The notes beneath the pieces were generated by a model. The model was not told the DNA's origin. It ran no database searches and saw nothing but the letters and a program-made list of their open reading frames with translations. The position numbers and the translations under genes are program-made. Shown here one piece after another: positions 1-9,008 of a stretch of DNA of 64,000 bases. This DNA is from Sediminibacterium sp. (GTDB taxonomy: Bacteria; Bacteroidota; Bacteroidia; Chitinophagales; Chitinophagaceae): positions 1 to 64,000 of the forward strand of contig NZ_JAHVAA010000012.1 of NCBI RefSeq assembly GCF_019264485.1. The letters run 5' to 3'. Position 1 is the first letter of the stretch. Every line of letters begins with the position of its first letter.

Positions 1-1
1 G

Positions 2-3000
2 ACAAGTAGTAACACGGGAGTAGCAACTATAAATATTACTACAGGTCAGGTGACTACCGTTAGTGTCGGTACGACTACGATCACTTATACCACAGAGTGT
101 GGCGGTGTATCTACGGCTACCTTAACAGTGAATGCGTTACCGATTGCAAGCATTGCTGGTACCAATACGATTTGTTCGGGAGGTTCAACAGTACTTACTG
201 CATCAGGTGGTACTACCTATTTATGGAATACAGGTGCAACTACAGCAGCTATTAATGTATCTCCTACTGCTACAACCACTTACAGTGTTACAGTGACTAG
301 TGCGGCGGGTTGTATCTCTACAGCTGACCGAACAGTAACTGTGATTCAAAAACCATCAGTAACGGCTGGTTCAAACAGTCCGATAACAGCAGGGGGTAAT
401 TTGCAATTATCTTCCAACGGAGCAACTACGTATAGCTGGACAGGACCGAATGGTTTTACCAGTTCGGTTCAGAATCCTGTAATAACAGGTGCTACTACTG
501 CAGCCAGTGGTGTGTATACCGTTACCGGTACCAATGCTTCCGGTTGTAGCAATACAGCAACTGTAAATGTGACTGTTCAGGCAAAACCTGCTACTGCATT
601 GAATACAGATGGTGTGAATGATTATGTTGCTATTAATAACCCATTCAGAGCTTTCAACAAAGAAATAACGGTTGAATTCTGGATGAATACACCTAATGCT
701 ATTATGCCGTATGGCTCTGTGATGGGACAGGCTACATCAGGTGTTGATAATATGTCTACCAATGTATGGCTCATGCATCCGAATACAACAGGTGGAATTG
801 ACTTTTTAGTAAATGATGCCGGTACCTGGAGAGGTGCTACCGTACCCATCAAAGCCGGTGGATGGCATCATTATGTAGGTGTAGCCAGTGAGTTTGGAAC
901 TAAGTTCTATGTTGATGGACAATTGGAAGCTACAGGACCTGCCATCTCAACCGGTATTGTCAACAATGCGAACTCAGTGATTCATATCGGAAAAGATGTA
1001 AGACATAATACGGGTCGTTTCGGTAACATAACTATTGATGAAGTGCGTATATGGAGTAGAGTGTTATGTGAAGGAGAAATCAACAATAGCATGAATTGTG
1101 AATTGAATCCATCAGGTTTAATCGGTTTACAGCAATACTATCGTTTTAACCAAGGATTTGTTGATGCCAATAATAGTTCGGTAACTACACTTGTAGATGC
1201 GAGTGGAAATGGAAGAGACGGGCAACTCAATGATTTTGCTCTAACAGGTGCCAATTCGAATTGGACGGCATCCGGTTCTACGAATACAGGTACTTGTACC
1301 AGTTTCAGTCCACCTACCGCACCCATTACCGGTACAACTTATATCTGTCTTGGATCTACAAGTACTTTATATAATGCTATACCTGGTGGTTTATGGAGCA
1401 GCAGTAATCCTAGTGTAGCGACCATTAATGCCAATACAGGATTGGTTACATCAATTAGTCCGGGAGTAACTACGATCACTTACAAAAATGAATGTGGTGG
1501 TATTTCTACGACTAATGTTTCTACTCCTAATTTGCCTACACCTTCCATTACTGCACCAGTAGGGGGTACCAATGTTTGTCCGGGTAATACAGTTACTTTG
1601 AGTGCTCCATCTGGCTTTGGTCTAAGTTACCAATGGTATAAAGATGGGGTGGCAATTCCTGGTGCAACATCTAGCAATTATGCTGCAACAGTTTCTGGTA
1701 TCTATACTGTCGCCAGAACTAGTATTCCATGTTTTTCACCTCAATCAAGTCCTGTAACAGTAACCATTGCTGATGCTGTTAAACCAAGCATTACATGTCC
1801 TACTAATCAAACATTGAACCTGGATGCAACCTGTAAAGCAACTTTACCAGATTACAGAAGTTTGTTGACAGTTAGTGATAATTGTACAGCAACCGGTTCT
1901 TTGGTGATCACACAAAGTCCGGCAGCAGGAACAGTCGTGAATGATAAAGGTGCAATGGTCGTTGCCTTTACAGTTACGGACGCAGCAGGTAATGAAAGTA
2001 CTTGTACCATTACGGTGGATAAGAAGGATGTTACGGCTCCTGTGATTAGTTGCCCTGCTCCAATTACTGTGAATAATACCGCTAATACATGCGGTGCAGT
2101 CGTAAACTTCATCAATCCAACTGCAACAGATAATTGTACCGGTGGTGCATTTAACTTCTGGAGTGTAAGTGAGCCAAATAACTATCTTGGCTTAAATGAA
2201 GATTACGTACAATTATATAATAATGGAACTTGGAATGATTTGCCAAACTCTTCATTGAATAGATGGATTGTTGAGTTCAATGATATTCGTTCGAATGTAT
2301 ACTCAGGTTATACATTGATAGGGACACATGGCGGACACACTTACTATTATTCAGATGCTACAGCAACTTGGACTAATGCCCGTGCTGCTGCTCAATCAAT
2401 TGGAGGAGATCTTGCTTCCATCAATACATTAGCAGAAAGTACATTCCTGGCACCTTATGGTGGCAATACATGGGTTGGTGGATATCAGGACAAAACAGTG
2501 CCCGGATTCCAGGAGCCCGGAAATGCCAGTCAAAACTATCTGGGTTGGAAATGGGTAGATGGTACTCAGTTGGGTGCTGGTCAAATCACCATCACGCAAA
2601 CAGCCGGATTACCATCAGGTTCTGTATTCCCAGTGGGTGTTACTACCAATACATTTGTTGCGAGGGATGAATCAGGTAATGAACACACTTGTAGCTTTAC
2701 AGTCACCGTACGTGATATACAGCCACCTGTAATTAGTTGTCCTGCAAATATTAATGTTACTGCTACCAGTGCAGACGGTGCAGTGGTAAATTATACGACA
2801 CCTGTAGGTACAGATAATTGTAGTGGTGCAACAACTACAAGAATCGCAGGTCTGGCTAGTGGATCAACCTTCCCAATTGGTACTACAACAATTACTTATC
2901 GTGTTACGGATGCAGCAGGATTATCAACACAGTGTTCATTTACCGTAACGGTAGTTGGTGTGGCACCGGTGATTACTTGTCCGGCTAATATCACCGTGAA

Positions 3001-5776
3001 CGCAGCCGCTGGTTCATGTGCAGCTAATGTGAATTTCGCTGCAACAGAAACAGCAGGTATCCCGGCATCTACGATTACTTATACAATCAATGGAAATCCA
3101 ATAGTATCCGGTGTAAGCTTCCCGGTTGGAACAACAACTGTTGTGGCTACTGCTACCAATGCAGTGGGATCTTCAAGCTGTTCATTTACAGTAACAGTTG
3201 TGGATACTCAAAACCCAACCATTACAGCACCGGCCAATGTTCAAGGAAACAATACAACTGGACTTTGTACAGGAACTGTAACACTAGGTATACCTGTAAC
3301 GACAGATAATTGTGGTGTAGCATCTGTTACAAATGATGCGCCAACAACAGGTATATTCCCGGTAGGTTCTACTACGGTAACATGGACAGTAACAGATATT
3401 CATGGAAATAAGACTACTGCAACACAAACTGTAGTAATCGTCGATAATGAAAAACCAACCATCAGTGTAACAAACGTAAACGTTAACAATGATGCAGGTA
3501 AGTGTGTTGCAAGTATAACCATCGCACAACCGGAAACTGCTGATAATTGTGGAGTAGCTACTGTTGCAGGTGTACGTAGCGATAATCAATTGCTGACAGC
3601 AGATTATCCTGTAGGTACTACAACCATAACATGGACGGTTAGAGATGTGAATGGTAATACAGAATCAACAACTCAAACGATTGTAGTTACAGACAATGAA
3701 AAACCAACCATCAGTATAACGAATGTAAACGTTAACAATGATGCAGGTAAGTGTGGTGCAAGTGTTACCATCGCACAACCGGAAACTGCCGATAATTGTG
3801 GAGTAGCTTCTGTTGCAGGTGTACGTAGTGATAATGCAGCACTGAGCGCAGATTACCCGGTAGGTACAACAACCATTACTTGGACAGTTACTGACTTACA
3901 TGGTAATGATGCCGCAACAACTCAAACCATTGTAGTTGCCGATAATGAAAAACCCGTTATTACTTGTGGAGTTAATCAAGTATTCTGTGCGAATACAGGT
4001 GGTAATACACAATATCTGATACCGGTACTCAATCAATCAGATAACTGTGGTATCGCAAGCACTACTTACGCAGTAACAGGTGTAACCAATAGAAATGGTA
4101 GTGGTACCAATGCAAGCGGAAGCTTTGCAATAGGAACTTCTACAGTAACTTACACCGTAACTGATATTCATGGTAATGTTAGTACTTGTAGCTTCACAGT
4201 AACAATCAATCCGTTACCGGTAGCAGGCATCAATGTTCAATCACCCAATGTTCTTTGTAACCAGTTCACCTTAACAGGAACATCAACATTGAATGGTTCA
4301 TTCGGATACCAGTGGTTATATAACAACAGTCCGAAAGCATCTACTCAGCAACTGAGTCTTGGAATAACAGATGCTGATGGTATTTATACGCTGTTTGTAA
4401 CTGATGGAAAAGGCTGCAGAAGTGAAGTAGGAGCTACCTATAACTATCAGAAACAAAACTTAAGCAGTAGTTACACCATGTTAGCAACAAAAGAGGTGAA
4501 ACTGGGTAAATACAATAAAGTAGAAACAGGAAGTGTCGGTATCTTAACAAGTAAAGGGGAAGCTGAATTTAAACATTACAGCACTGTAGATGGACCAGGC
4601 TCTTTCGTAAAAGCACCGAAAATCAAAACAGACAGAGGTGTAGTAATTACGACTAAGATCAATGGAGTCGCTACAGTTACATTACCTGTTATGCAGTATA
4701 ATACATCTTCCACCAAAAATCTGCGTGACATTACTGTTAATCAAAACCAGACAACTACACTGAGTGGTAATTATGATGATGTAACATTGAAGAAAGGTGC
4801 TAATGTGACATTGACAGGTTCAATTTTCGGTAGAATCAAATTGGAAGAAGGAGCCAGTGTTAAATTCACTTCAGCTGTTGTTGATATGGAAGAGCTGCGT
4901 GTAGATCGTGGACCTAAATCCGGAGGCTATTCTTACGTTAGATTTGCACAAGCTACCAGTGTACGTGTAAATGATAAAGTGAGTATCGGAAACGATGTGA
5001 TTATTAACCCAGATGCTTACAATGTTACATTCTTTATGGGCGACCAATGCAAGGATGGTGAAAACTTCCATGTGAAGGGGGATGATACACGTGTTACTGC
5101 CAATATCTACATACCTAAGGGCAAGATTAAGGTGACCGGTGGAAATTATGGACATGACCATGATGATGATGATAAGAAGTATTATGGAAAATTCGGTCGT
5201 GACGACAATGATGATGATGATGATGATGATCGAAACCGTTGTGACCATCGTGCACATAGTTCTAAGGATTGTAAGCATAAAGGCCATCACCATCATGATT
5301 GTGATCACCGTGCTCATGGAAGTAAGGATTGCAGAGATGAAGTGTATATGACAGGATTATTCATCGCTGAAGAAATTGAAAGTGAAGGAAAATATGTAAA
5401 CTGGAATAACTTCAATTGTTCAGCACCAGTATTACTTGTCAATACTTTAACATCAACCATTAGCACAGCATCAGTTACTTCAGATGCAGTTGTGAATCAA
5501 TCTGCTAAGAAAATCAGCAGTGATGAAGAACTAAAAGTAACGGTAATGCCAAACCCAACTACCACTTACTTTACAATTAAACTGGAAAGTAAGTACGATG
5601 CGCCAGTTAATTTAAGAGTGATAGATGCGCTTGGAAGAGTAGTAGACAACAGAGCTAAACTAGGTTCAAACGCAACTGTTGAAGTAGGTCACAACTACCA
5701 ATCAGGAACTTACTTTGCAGAGTTTATTCAAGGTAATAGAAGAAAAGTAGTACAGCTACTCAAGATCAAAAGATAA
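2..5776 (+). CDS. Giant T9SS-secreted adhesin with HYR repeats (3' part; 5' end outside window)
   Basis: The frame is open from the left edge, so the N-terminus is missing; 1,924 residues are visible. In order by base: BIG2/Ig-like repeats (to about 590), a LamG/concanavalin-like domain (about 596-1290), another Ig-like block, then eight HYR-type repeats (about 1772-4210) with the usual CP...NC...C-F-V-V pattern. The second HYR is split by a C-type-lectin-like insert (2147-2583). Then comes a beta-rich, probably beta-helical region (about 4440-5140), an Asp/His/Cys-rich stretch (5150-5338), and a C-terminal sorting domain beginning MPNPTTTYFTIKL and ending KVVQLLKIKR, as in T9SS type A cargo. 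Inferred role: a cell-surface or released adhesin exported by the Sec system and then T9SS. It is followed by a hairpin terminator. Ligand unknown; LamG and lectin modules suggest glycan binding. Confidence 0.9.
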   Translation, partial: TSSNTGVATINITTGQVTTVSVGTTTITYTTECGGVSTATLTVNALPIASIAGTNTICSGGSTVLTASGGTTYLWNTGATTAAINVSPTATTTYSVTVTSAAGCISTADRTVTVIQKPSVTAGSNSPITAGGNLQLSSNGATTYSWTGPNGFTSSVQNPVITGATTAASGVYTVTGTNASGCSNTATVNVTVQAKPATALNTDGVNDYVAINNPFRAFNKEITVEFWMNTPNAIMPYGSVMGQATSGVDNMSTNVWLMHPNTTGGIDFLVNDAGTWRGATVPIKAGGWHHYVGVASEFGTKFYVDGQLEATGPAISTGIVNNANSVIHIGKDVRHNTGRFGNITIDEVRIWSRVLCEGEINNSMNCELNPSGLIGLQQYYRFNQGFVDANNSSVTTLVDASGNGRDGQLNDFALTGANSNWTASGSTNTGTCTSFSPPTAPITGTTYICLGSTSTLYNAIPGGLWSSSNPSVATINANTGLVTSISPGVTTITYKNECGGISTTNVSTPNLPTPSITAPVGGTNVCPGNTVTLSAPSGFGLSYQWYKDGVAIPGATSSNYAATVSGIYTVARTSIPCFSPQSSPVTVTIADAVKPSITCPTNQTLNLDATCKATLPDYRSLLTVSDNCTATGSLVITQSPAAGTVVNDKGAMVVAFTVTDAAGNESTCTITVDKKDVTAPVISCPAPITVNNTANTCGAVVNFINPTATDNCTGGAFNFWSVSEPNNYLGLNEDYVQLYNNGTWNDLPNSSLNRWIVEFNDIRSNVYSGYTLIGTHGGHTYYYSDATATWTNARAAAQSIGGDLASINTLAESTFLAPYGGNTWVGGYQDKTVPGFQEPGNASQNYLGWKWVDGTQLGAGQITITQTAGLPSGSVFPVGVTTNTFVARDESGNEHTCSFTVTVRDIQPPVISCPANINVTATSADGAVVNYTTPVGTDNCSGATTTRIAGLASGSTFPIGTTTITYRVTDAAGLSTQCSFTVTVVGVAPVITCPANITVNAAAGSCAANVNFAATETAGIPASTITYTINGNPIVSGVSFPVGTTTVVATATNAVGSSSCSFTVTVVDTQNPTITAPANVQGNNTTGLCTGTVTLGIPVTTDNCGVASVTNDAPTTGIFPVGSTTVTWTVTDIHGNKTTATQTVVIVDNEKPTISVTNVNVNNDAGKCVASITIAQPETADNCGVATVAGVRSDNQLLTADYPVGTTTITWTVRDVNGNTESTTQTIVVTDNEKPTISITNVNVNNDAGKCGASVTIAQPETADNCGVASVAGVRSDNAALSADYPVGTTTITWTVTDLHGNDAATTQTIVVADNEKPVITCGVNQVFCANTGGNTQYLIPVLNQSDNCGIASTTYAVTGVTNRNGSGTNASGSFAIGTSTVTYTVTDIHGNVSTCSFTVTINPLPVAGINVQSPNVLCNQFTLTGTSTLNGSFGYQWLYNNSPKASTQQLSLGITDADGIYTLFVTDGKGCRSEVGATYNYQKQNLSSSYTMLATKEVKLGKYNKVETGSVGILTSKGEAEFKHYSTVDGPGSFVKAPKIKTDRGVVITTKINGVATVTLPVMQYNTSSTKNLRDITVNQNQTTTLSGNYDDVTLKKGANVTLTGSIFGRIKLEEGASVKFTSAVVDMEELRVDRGPKSGGYSYVRFAQATSVRVNDKVSIGNDVIINPDAYNVTFFMGDQCKDGENFHVKGDDTRVTANIYIPKGKIKVTGGNYGHDHDDDDKKYYGKFGRDDNDDDDDDDRNRCDHRAHSSKDCKHKGHHHHDCDHRAHGSKDCRDEVYMTGLFIAEEIESEGKYVNWNNFNCSAPVLLVNTLTSTISTASVTSDAVVNQSAKKISSDEELKVTVMPNPTTTYFTIKLESKYDAPVNLRVIDALGRVVDNRAKLGSNATVEVGHNYQSGTYFAEFIQGNRRKVVQLLKIKR
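2147..2583 (+). other. C-type-lectin-like insert with halves in reversed order
   Basis: Within the adhesin, the segment first encodes what is normally the C-terminal half of a C-type lectin domain (W-SEPNN, EDYVQL, GTWNDLP, WIVEF; bases 2147-2280). After a short linker it encodes what is normally the N-terminal half (GHTYYYSDATATWTNARAAA, GGDLASINTLAE, WVGGYQD, WKWVDG; bases 2333-2577). The EPN and WND Ca2+/sugar-binding motifs are present. Removing the insert leaves an HYR repeat of about 82 residues, matching its neighbours (82-83). Confidence 0.7.
3443..3940 (+). repeat. Tandem 249-bp direct repeat encoding two HYR modules
   Basis: Two in-frame copies (3443-3691 and 3692-3940) of exactly 249 bp each encode 83-residue HYR repeats starting D-NEKPTIS and sharing NVNVNNDAGKC and IAQPETADNCGVA. 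They are far more alike than the other HYR repeats, which suggests a recent internal duplication. Confidence 0.85.
5150..5338 (+). other. Asp/His/Cys-rich low-complexity insert in adhesin
   Basis: The codons give runs of Asp (up to seven in a row) and His, plus two similar copies of a C-D-H-R-A-H-x-S-K-D-C motif. It interrupts a beta-strand region between GKIKVTGG and YMTGLFIAEE. The composition suggests Ca2+ or transition-metal binding, but that is inference only. Confidence 0.7.
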
Positions 5777-5803
5777 TCATTTGTAACCCCTCAAATGAGA
5801 AAG

Positions 5804-5837
5804 AAAAGGGTTCGTCAGTTATGGCGAGCCCTTTTTC
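5804..5837 (+). terminator. Rho-independent-type terminator of the adhesin gene
   Basis: Stem AAGGGTTCG / CGAGCCCTT (one G-T pair) with a loop of about 10 nt, followed by T5, starting 28 bases after the adhesin stop. Confidence 0.75.
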
Positions 5838-5891
5838 ATTTTGATATGATTATGTTGTAAAATCTTAAATCTTCTGATTCGCTTTAAGCAT

Positions 5892-5930
5892 GGACAAAAA
5901 AAAGGGTTAACTATTTATAGTTAACCCTTT
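5892..5930 (-). terminator. Terminator of tRNA-Arg
   Basis: Perfect 13-bp inverted repeat (AAAGGGTTAACTA, loop TTTA) whose minus-strand reading is followed by a T tract. It lies 8 nt past the tRNA 3' end. Confidence 0.8.
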
Positions 5931-5938
5931 CTTCCTTG

Positions 5939-6012
5939 TGACCGCGTCAGGATTCAAACCTGAAACCTTCTGATCCGTAGTCAGATGCTCTATTCAGTTG
6001 AGCTACGCAGCC
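5939..6012 (-). tRNA. tRNA-Arg (anticodon ACG)
   Basis: The minus strand folds as a cloverleaf. The acceptor stem GGCTGCG pairs with CGCGGTC (two G-T wobbles), the anticodon stem TCTGA/TCAGA flanks loop CTACGGA (anticodon ACG), and the T arm is TCAGG-TTTGAAT-CCTGA. The discriminator is A and the CCA end is not encoded. A34 would be expected to be edited to inosine to read CGN codons. Confidence 0.95.
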
Positions 6013-6103
6013 GATTGTATGATTAAGGTTGATTCCTCAATCGGGGTGCAAATATAAGCCTTGTCAGATTATTTTCAAAAAGCTATACCGCTTTTTTAAA
6101 AAA

Positions 6104-6883
6104 TCAGTCTAATTCATAAATACCCGCAGCCGTTTTTTCTGCCAGTTTTTTAGGAAAAAGCCATACAAGAAAGGCACCTAACTGATTGATAAATCCGGTG
6201 ATGACTTCTGCCTTTTTTGCAAACATTGCTTTTACGGCAATAGCTGCTACAGCTTTGGGTGTCATATTCACTTTTTCTGCTGCTTTTAAACCCTTTGTGC
6301 CTACTTTAGCCCTTGCGGCAAAGCCCGTATCTGTTGACCCCGGACTTACGGCTGTTACAGACACCCCTTTGTTCCTGAGTTCATACCTCAGTCCCCGGCT
6401 AAAACTCAGCATAAAGGATTTACTGGCTGCATAAGTGGTTAATCCGGGTACAGACTGATAAGCCGCCGAACTAACGATATTTAATACATATGAAGGTTGA
6501 TTGGCTTTTAACTGGGGCAGGAGCGTAGCTGTTAACTCAACCGGTACCGTCATATTTACCTGCATCATGGCTTTGTGTTCATCAATGGTATAATCGGTAA
6601 ACGGGCCACTTAATCCATACCCTGCATTATTCACCAGTATATGTATACGGTAATGATGTGTTTCAATCCAATTATTCAGTTCCTGTACAGCGTTAGGTGT
6701 TGCAAGATCGAGCGCGAGAAAATTTGCTTCTATCTGGTATTGCTGATGTAGTGTTTGTGAAAGTTCCTGCAATAAAGCGGCATCTCTTGCCACCAGCAAA
6801 AGATGGATCCTTCGGGAGGCCAGTTCTTCTGCAATGGCTTTGCCGATTCCCTTACTGGCACCTGTAATCAAAGCATATGTCAT
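6104..6883 (-). CDS. SDR family NAD(P)-dependent oxidoreductase
   Basis: Classical short-chain dehydrogenase of 259 residues. The Rossmann motif TGASKGIG is at residues 7-14, followed by NNAG, the catalytic Ser in NIVSSAAY and the YxxxK pair in TYAASK. The start at 6883 is chosen because the upstream in-frame extension to 6913 runs into the terminator hairpin of the next gene (6904-6932). The sequence after the active site (SPGSTDTGF) is typical of DltE/YqjQ-like SDRs acting on carbonyl or hydroxyl substrates; the actual substrate cannot be told. The C-terminus contains a hydrophobic stretch (LGAFLVWLFP) that may touch the membrane. Confidence 0.9.
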   Translation of the reverse strand: MTYALITGASKGIGKAIAEELASRRIHLLLVARDAALLQELSQTLHQQYQIEANFLALDLATPNAVQELNNWIETHHYRIHILVNNAGYGLSGPFTDYTIDEHKAMMQVNMTVPVELTATLLPQLKANQPSYVLNIVSSAAYQSVPGLTTYAASKSFMLSFSRGLRYELRNKGVSVTAVSPGSTDTGFAARAKVGTKGLKAAEKVNMTPKAVAAIAVKAMFAKKAEVITGFINQLGAFLVWLFPKKLAEKTAAGIYELD

Positions 6884-6903
6884 GCGAAAATAGGTTTGAA
6901 TGA

Positions 6904-6932
6904 AAAAGGTCAACTGTGTAGGTTGACCTTTT
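6904..6932 (-). terminator. Terminator of the PhyH-family gene
   Basis: An 11-bp perfect stem AAAAGGTCAAC / GTTGACCTTTT with a 7-nt loop, 24 bp after the stop of the minus-strand dioxygenase gene. The T tract lies within and after the stem on the minus strand. Confidence 0.75.
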
Positions 6933-6955
6933 AAAAATAATGTTTTCTCTGTCTT

Positions 6956-7768
6956 TTAATGATGAACTTTTCCAGTAAACCTGTGGTAGAAGGGTGTTTT
7001 ACTGTTTTCGTCCTTAGGTTTGTATTTGCCGGTAACAATGGGTACATACATGACCCTTCGGCGGCTCTCTTCACCAAATTTTGGTGACTGTTTTACACGA
7101 TGCCATAAACGGCCATCATGTACAGATAAATCACCTGAAAAAATATCAAATCCTACTTCTCTCGGATCGTCGTTATTGTCGATAAAATATTTCTTCCCGA
7201 ATAAGAGTTTAAACATACCCTGTTTGTGAGTGCCAGGTAATACACGCAAACCTCCATTTTCAAACATACATGTATCCAGGTGTATACCTACGTTTAGCAT
7301 GGGCATAATTTTCTGTCCCATGAATAAATCGCGGGGACTATCGGTATGCCAGCCCATTTGTGTAAATGTGCTGTTTGGGGTATTGATATAGTTATTGATA
7401 ACCAGCCCGTCTTTTTCATTCTCAGCAATACGTCCTTCATAAGGCTGTAAAAAAGCTGTTAATGCTTTCAGACGTTCATCACTTAAAAGGTCATGGAGTG
7501 GGTTGCTATACAATGAACTAAAACAGAGACGCTGAATAGTGGTATTGCCCTGATCGTCTTTTCCGAATTTGAGGGGAATACCATTAATCTTGTCCTTCTT
7601 CTCATCCAGCCACTGTTTTTCCAGTTGCTTGAGTTCATTGATGTAAGTGGCCACTTTTTCTTGATCAAGAAAATTGCGGAACACGATCACACCATGTTTA
7701 TCAAAAAAATCCAGTTGCTCGGGGGTTACCGTATCGCCAAGCTTAAAATGACTGTCCCATTTTTTCAT
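6956..7768 (-). CDS. Phytanoyl-CoA dioxygenase (PhyH) family protein
   Basis: 270 residues with the PhyH fold: probable Fe(II)/2-oxoglutarate-dependent hydroxylase. Iron ligands are visible as HxD in GWHTDSP (about residue 140) and a distal His in LSVHDGRLWHRVKQS. The Arg-rich segment ESRRRVMYVP after it fits the 2-oxoglutarate carboxylate contact. Family members hydroxylate small molecules or acyl-CoAs; the substrate here is unknown. It is a single-gene unit with its own terminator, divergent from the outer-membrane protein gene downstream in coordinates. Confidence 0.85.
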   Translation of the reverse strand: MKKWDSHFKLGDTVTPEQLDFFDKHGVIVFRNFLDQEKVATYINELKQLEKQWLDEKKDKINGIPLKFGKDDQGNTTIQRLCFSSLYSNPLHDLLSDERLKALTAFLQPYEGRIAENEKDGLVINNYINTPNSTFTQMGWHTDSPRDLFMGQKIMPMLNVGIHLDTCMFENGGLRVLPGTHKQGMFKLLFGKKYFIDNNDDPREVGFDIFSGDLSVHDGRLWHRVKQSPKFGEESRRRVMYVPIVTGKYKPKDENSKTPFYHRFTGKVHH

Positions 7769-7916
7769 TCTGATCCGGTTCGTTTAGTATATAACTGTAA
7801 TGTTAATTATTTATTACAAAATTGTAAAGTATCAGCCTTACAAAACAAGCAAAAGTAAGCAAATTATGACCAGATTTACCACATATAATGGTACCAACGG
7901 CTTATTTTGCATTTAT

Positions 7917-9008
7917 ATGACACATTGCATCAGGCGTTTATGGCTTTCTACATTGCTTTTGCCCGGTTTTTCCACAGTAATGGCCCAGGATTCTTCTTCT
8001 AAGACTTCGAAACTGGTTGTATTTCCTGCCATGACCCGCTCCATTGAAACAAGCTGGGCTTTTGGAGGCGCCGCATCCTATACTTTCAGGGCTTCCCTTA
8101 AAGATACCAGTTCCCGAACTTCCAGCGTCCAGTTGGGGGCACTTTATTCCTTACGTAAACAATTGGTGACTTCGGTACGCGGTACCCAGTACCTGAAAAA
8201 TGAGAACTGGATATTGAATGAACAGGTTTCTTTTAGTTCTTTTCCGGATAAATTCTGGGGACTCGGCAAAAACACCACAGATGACAGTGAAGAAGATTAT
8301 TCTTTTAAACAGATGTATGTGTACCTGCATTTCATGAAAAAAATAGCCCCCCGTTTATTTGCAGGGCTTTTATATGAATACCAGCGTGTATGGAATATTA
8401 GTTACCAACCCGGCGGATTATTTGATCAGCAGCAGGTAGTGGGCAGGAATAATTATCATGTTTCGGGTTTGGGGCTGAGTCTTACTTACGACAGCCGTAA
8501 CCATGCATTTTATCCTGATAAAGGTTTTTTTGCACAGGCTTATTTTAATCATTTCAGCCCGGTTACCGGATCGCAGTTTCCGTTTACAAATATTGTTGTT
8601 GACATAAGAAAGTATATGCCGGCAGGAACAGATGCTGTATTTGCCGCACAGGCCTGGTTATTTGGCAATATCGGTAAAGCCGTGCCATTGCGCAGCCAGG
8701 CTGCATTTGGAGGTGATAATGTAATGCGTGGTTATTACCATGGCAGGTTCCGCGATTTGCAACAGTTTGCCCTTCAGGGCGAATACAGGCGATACCTCTT
8801 TAACAGGATAGGACTTGTTGCCTTTGCCGGCATTGGAAATGTGGCCCATGAGCTTAATGGCTTGAACCTGAAACAACTCAAATATTCCTTTGGGGGTGGT
8901 ATAAGGTATGCGCTGAATGCATCAGAAAAATTAAACCTTCGTATCGATTATGGTATTGGCAAAGGGCAAAATAGTGGTCTTTATTTTCAACTGGCAGAGG
9001 CTTTTTAA
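7917..9008 (+). CDS. Outer-membrane beta-barrel protein, BamA/TamA (surface antigen) family without POTRA
   Basis: A signal peptide (THCIRRLWLSTLLLPGFSTVMA, cleaved before QDSS) is followed by about 340 residues of alternating beta strands. The pattern GLSLTYDSRNHAFYPDKGFF and the AFGGDNVMRGYY segment match the barrel domain of the bacterial surface antigen (Omp85) family, whose members carry an RGY-type motif. There is no room for POTRA domains, so it is a barrel-only member rather than BamA itself. An upstream ATG at 7866 is possible but would put a polar stretch ahead of the signal peptide. The 3' end overlaps the convergent PAP2 gene by 4 bp. Confidence 0.8.
   Translation: MTHCIRRLWLSTLLLPGFSTVMAQDSSSKTSKLVVFPAMTRSIETSWAFGGAASYTFRASLKDTSSRTSSVQLGALYSLRKQLVTSVRGTQYLKNENWILNEQVSFSSFPDKFWGLGKNTTDDSEEDYSFKQMYVYLHFMKKIAPRLFAGLLYEYQRVWNISYQPGGLFDQQQVVGRNNYHVSGLGLSLTYDSRNHAFYPDKGFFAQAYFNHFSPVTGSQFPFTNIVVDIRKYMPAGTDAVFAAQAWLFGNIGKAVPLRSQAAFGGDNVMRGYYHGRFRDLQQFALQGEYRRYLFNRIGLVAFAGIGNVAHELNGLNLKQLKYSFGGGIRYALNASEKLNLRIDYGIGKGQNSGLYFQLAEAF

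Noticed and set aside
4871..5351. Long overlapping open frames on both strands through the adhesin's Asp/His-rich region
   Set aside because: They are shadows of GAT/CAT repeats in the true frame; composition is Ile/Met-rich and unlike any family.
6884..6913. Longer SDR start at 6913
   Set aside because: It lies within the terminator hairpin of the upstream gene; M at 6883 starts the family motif.
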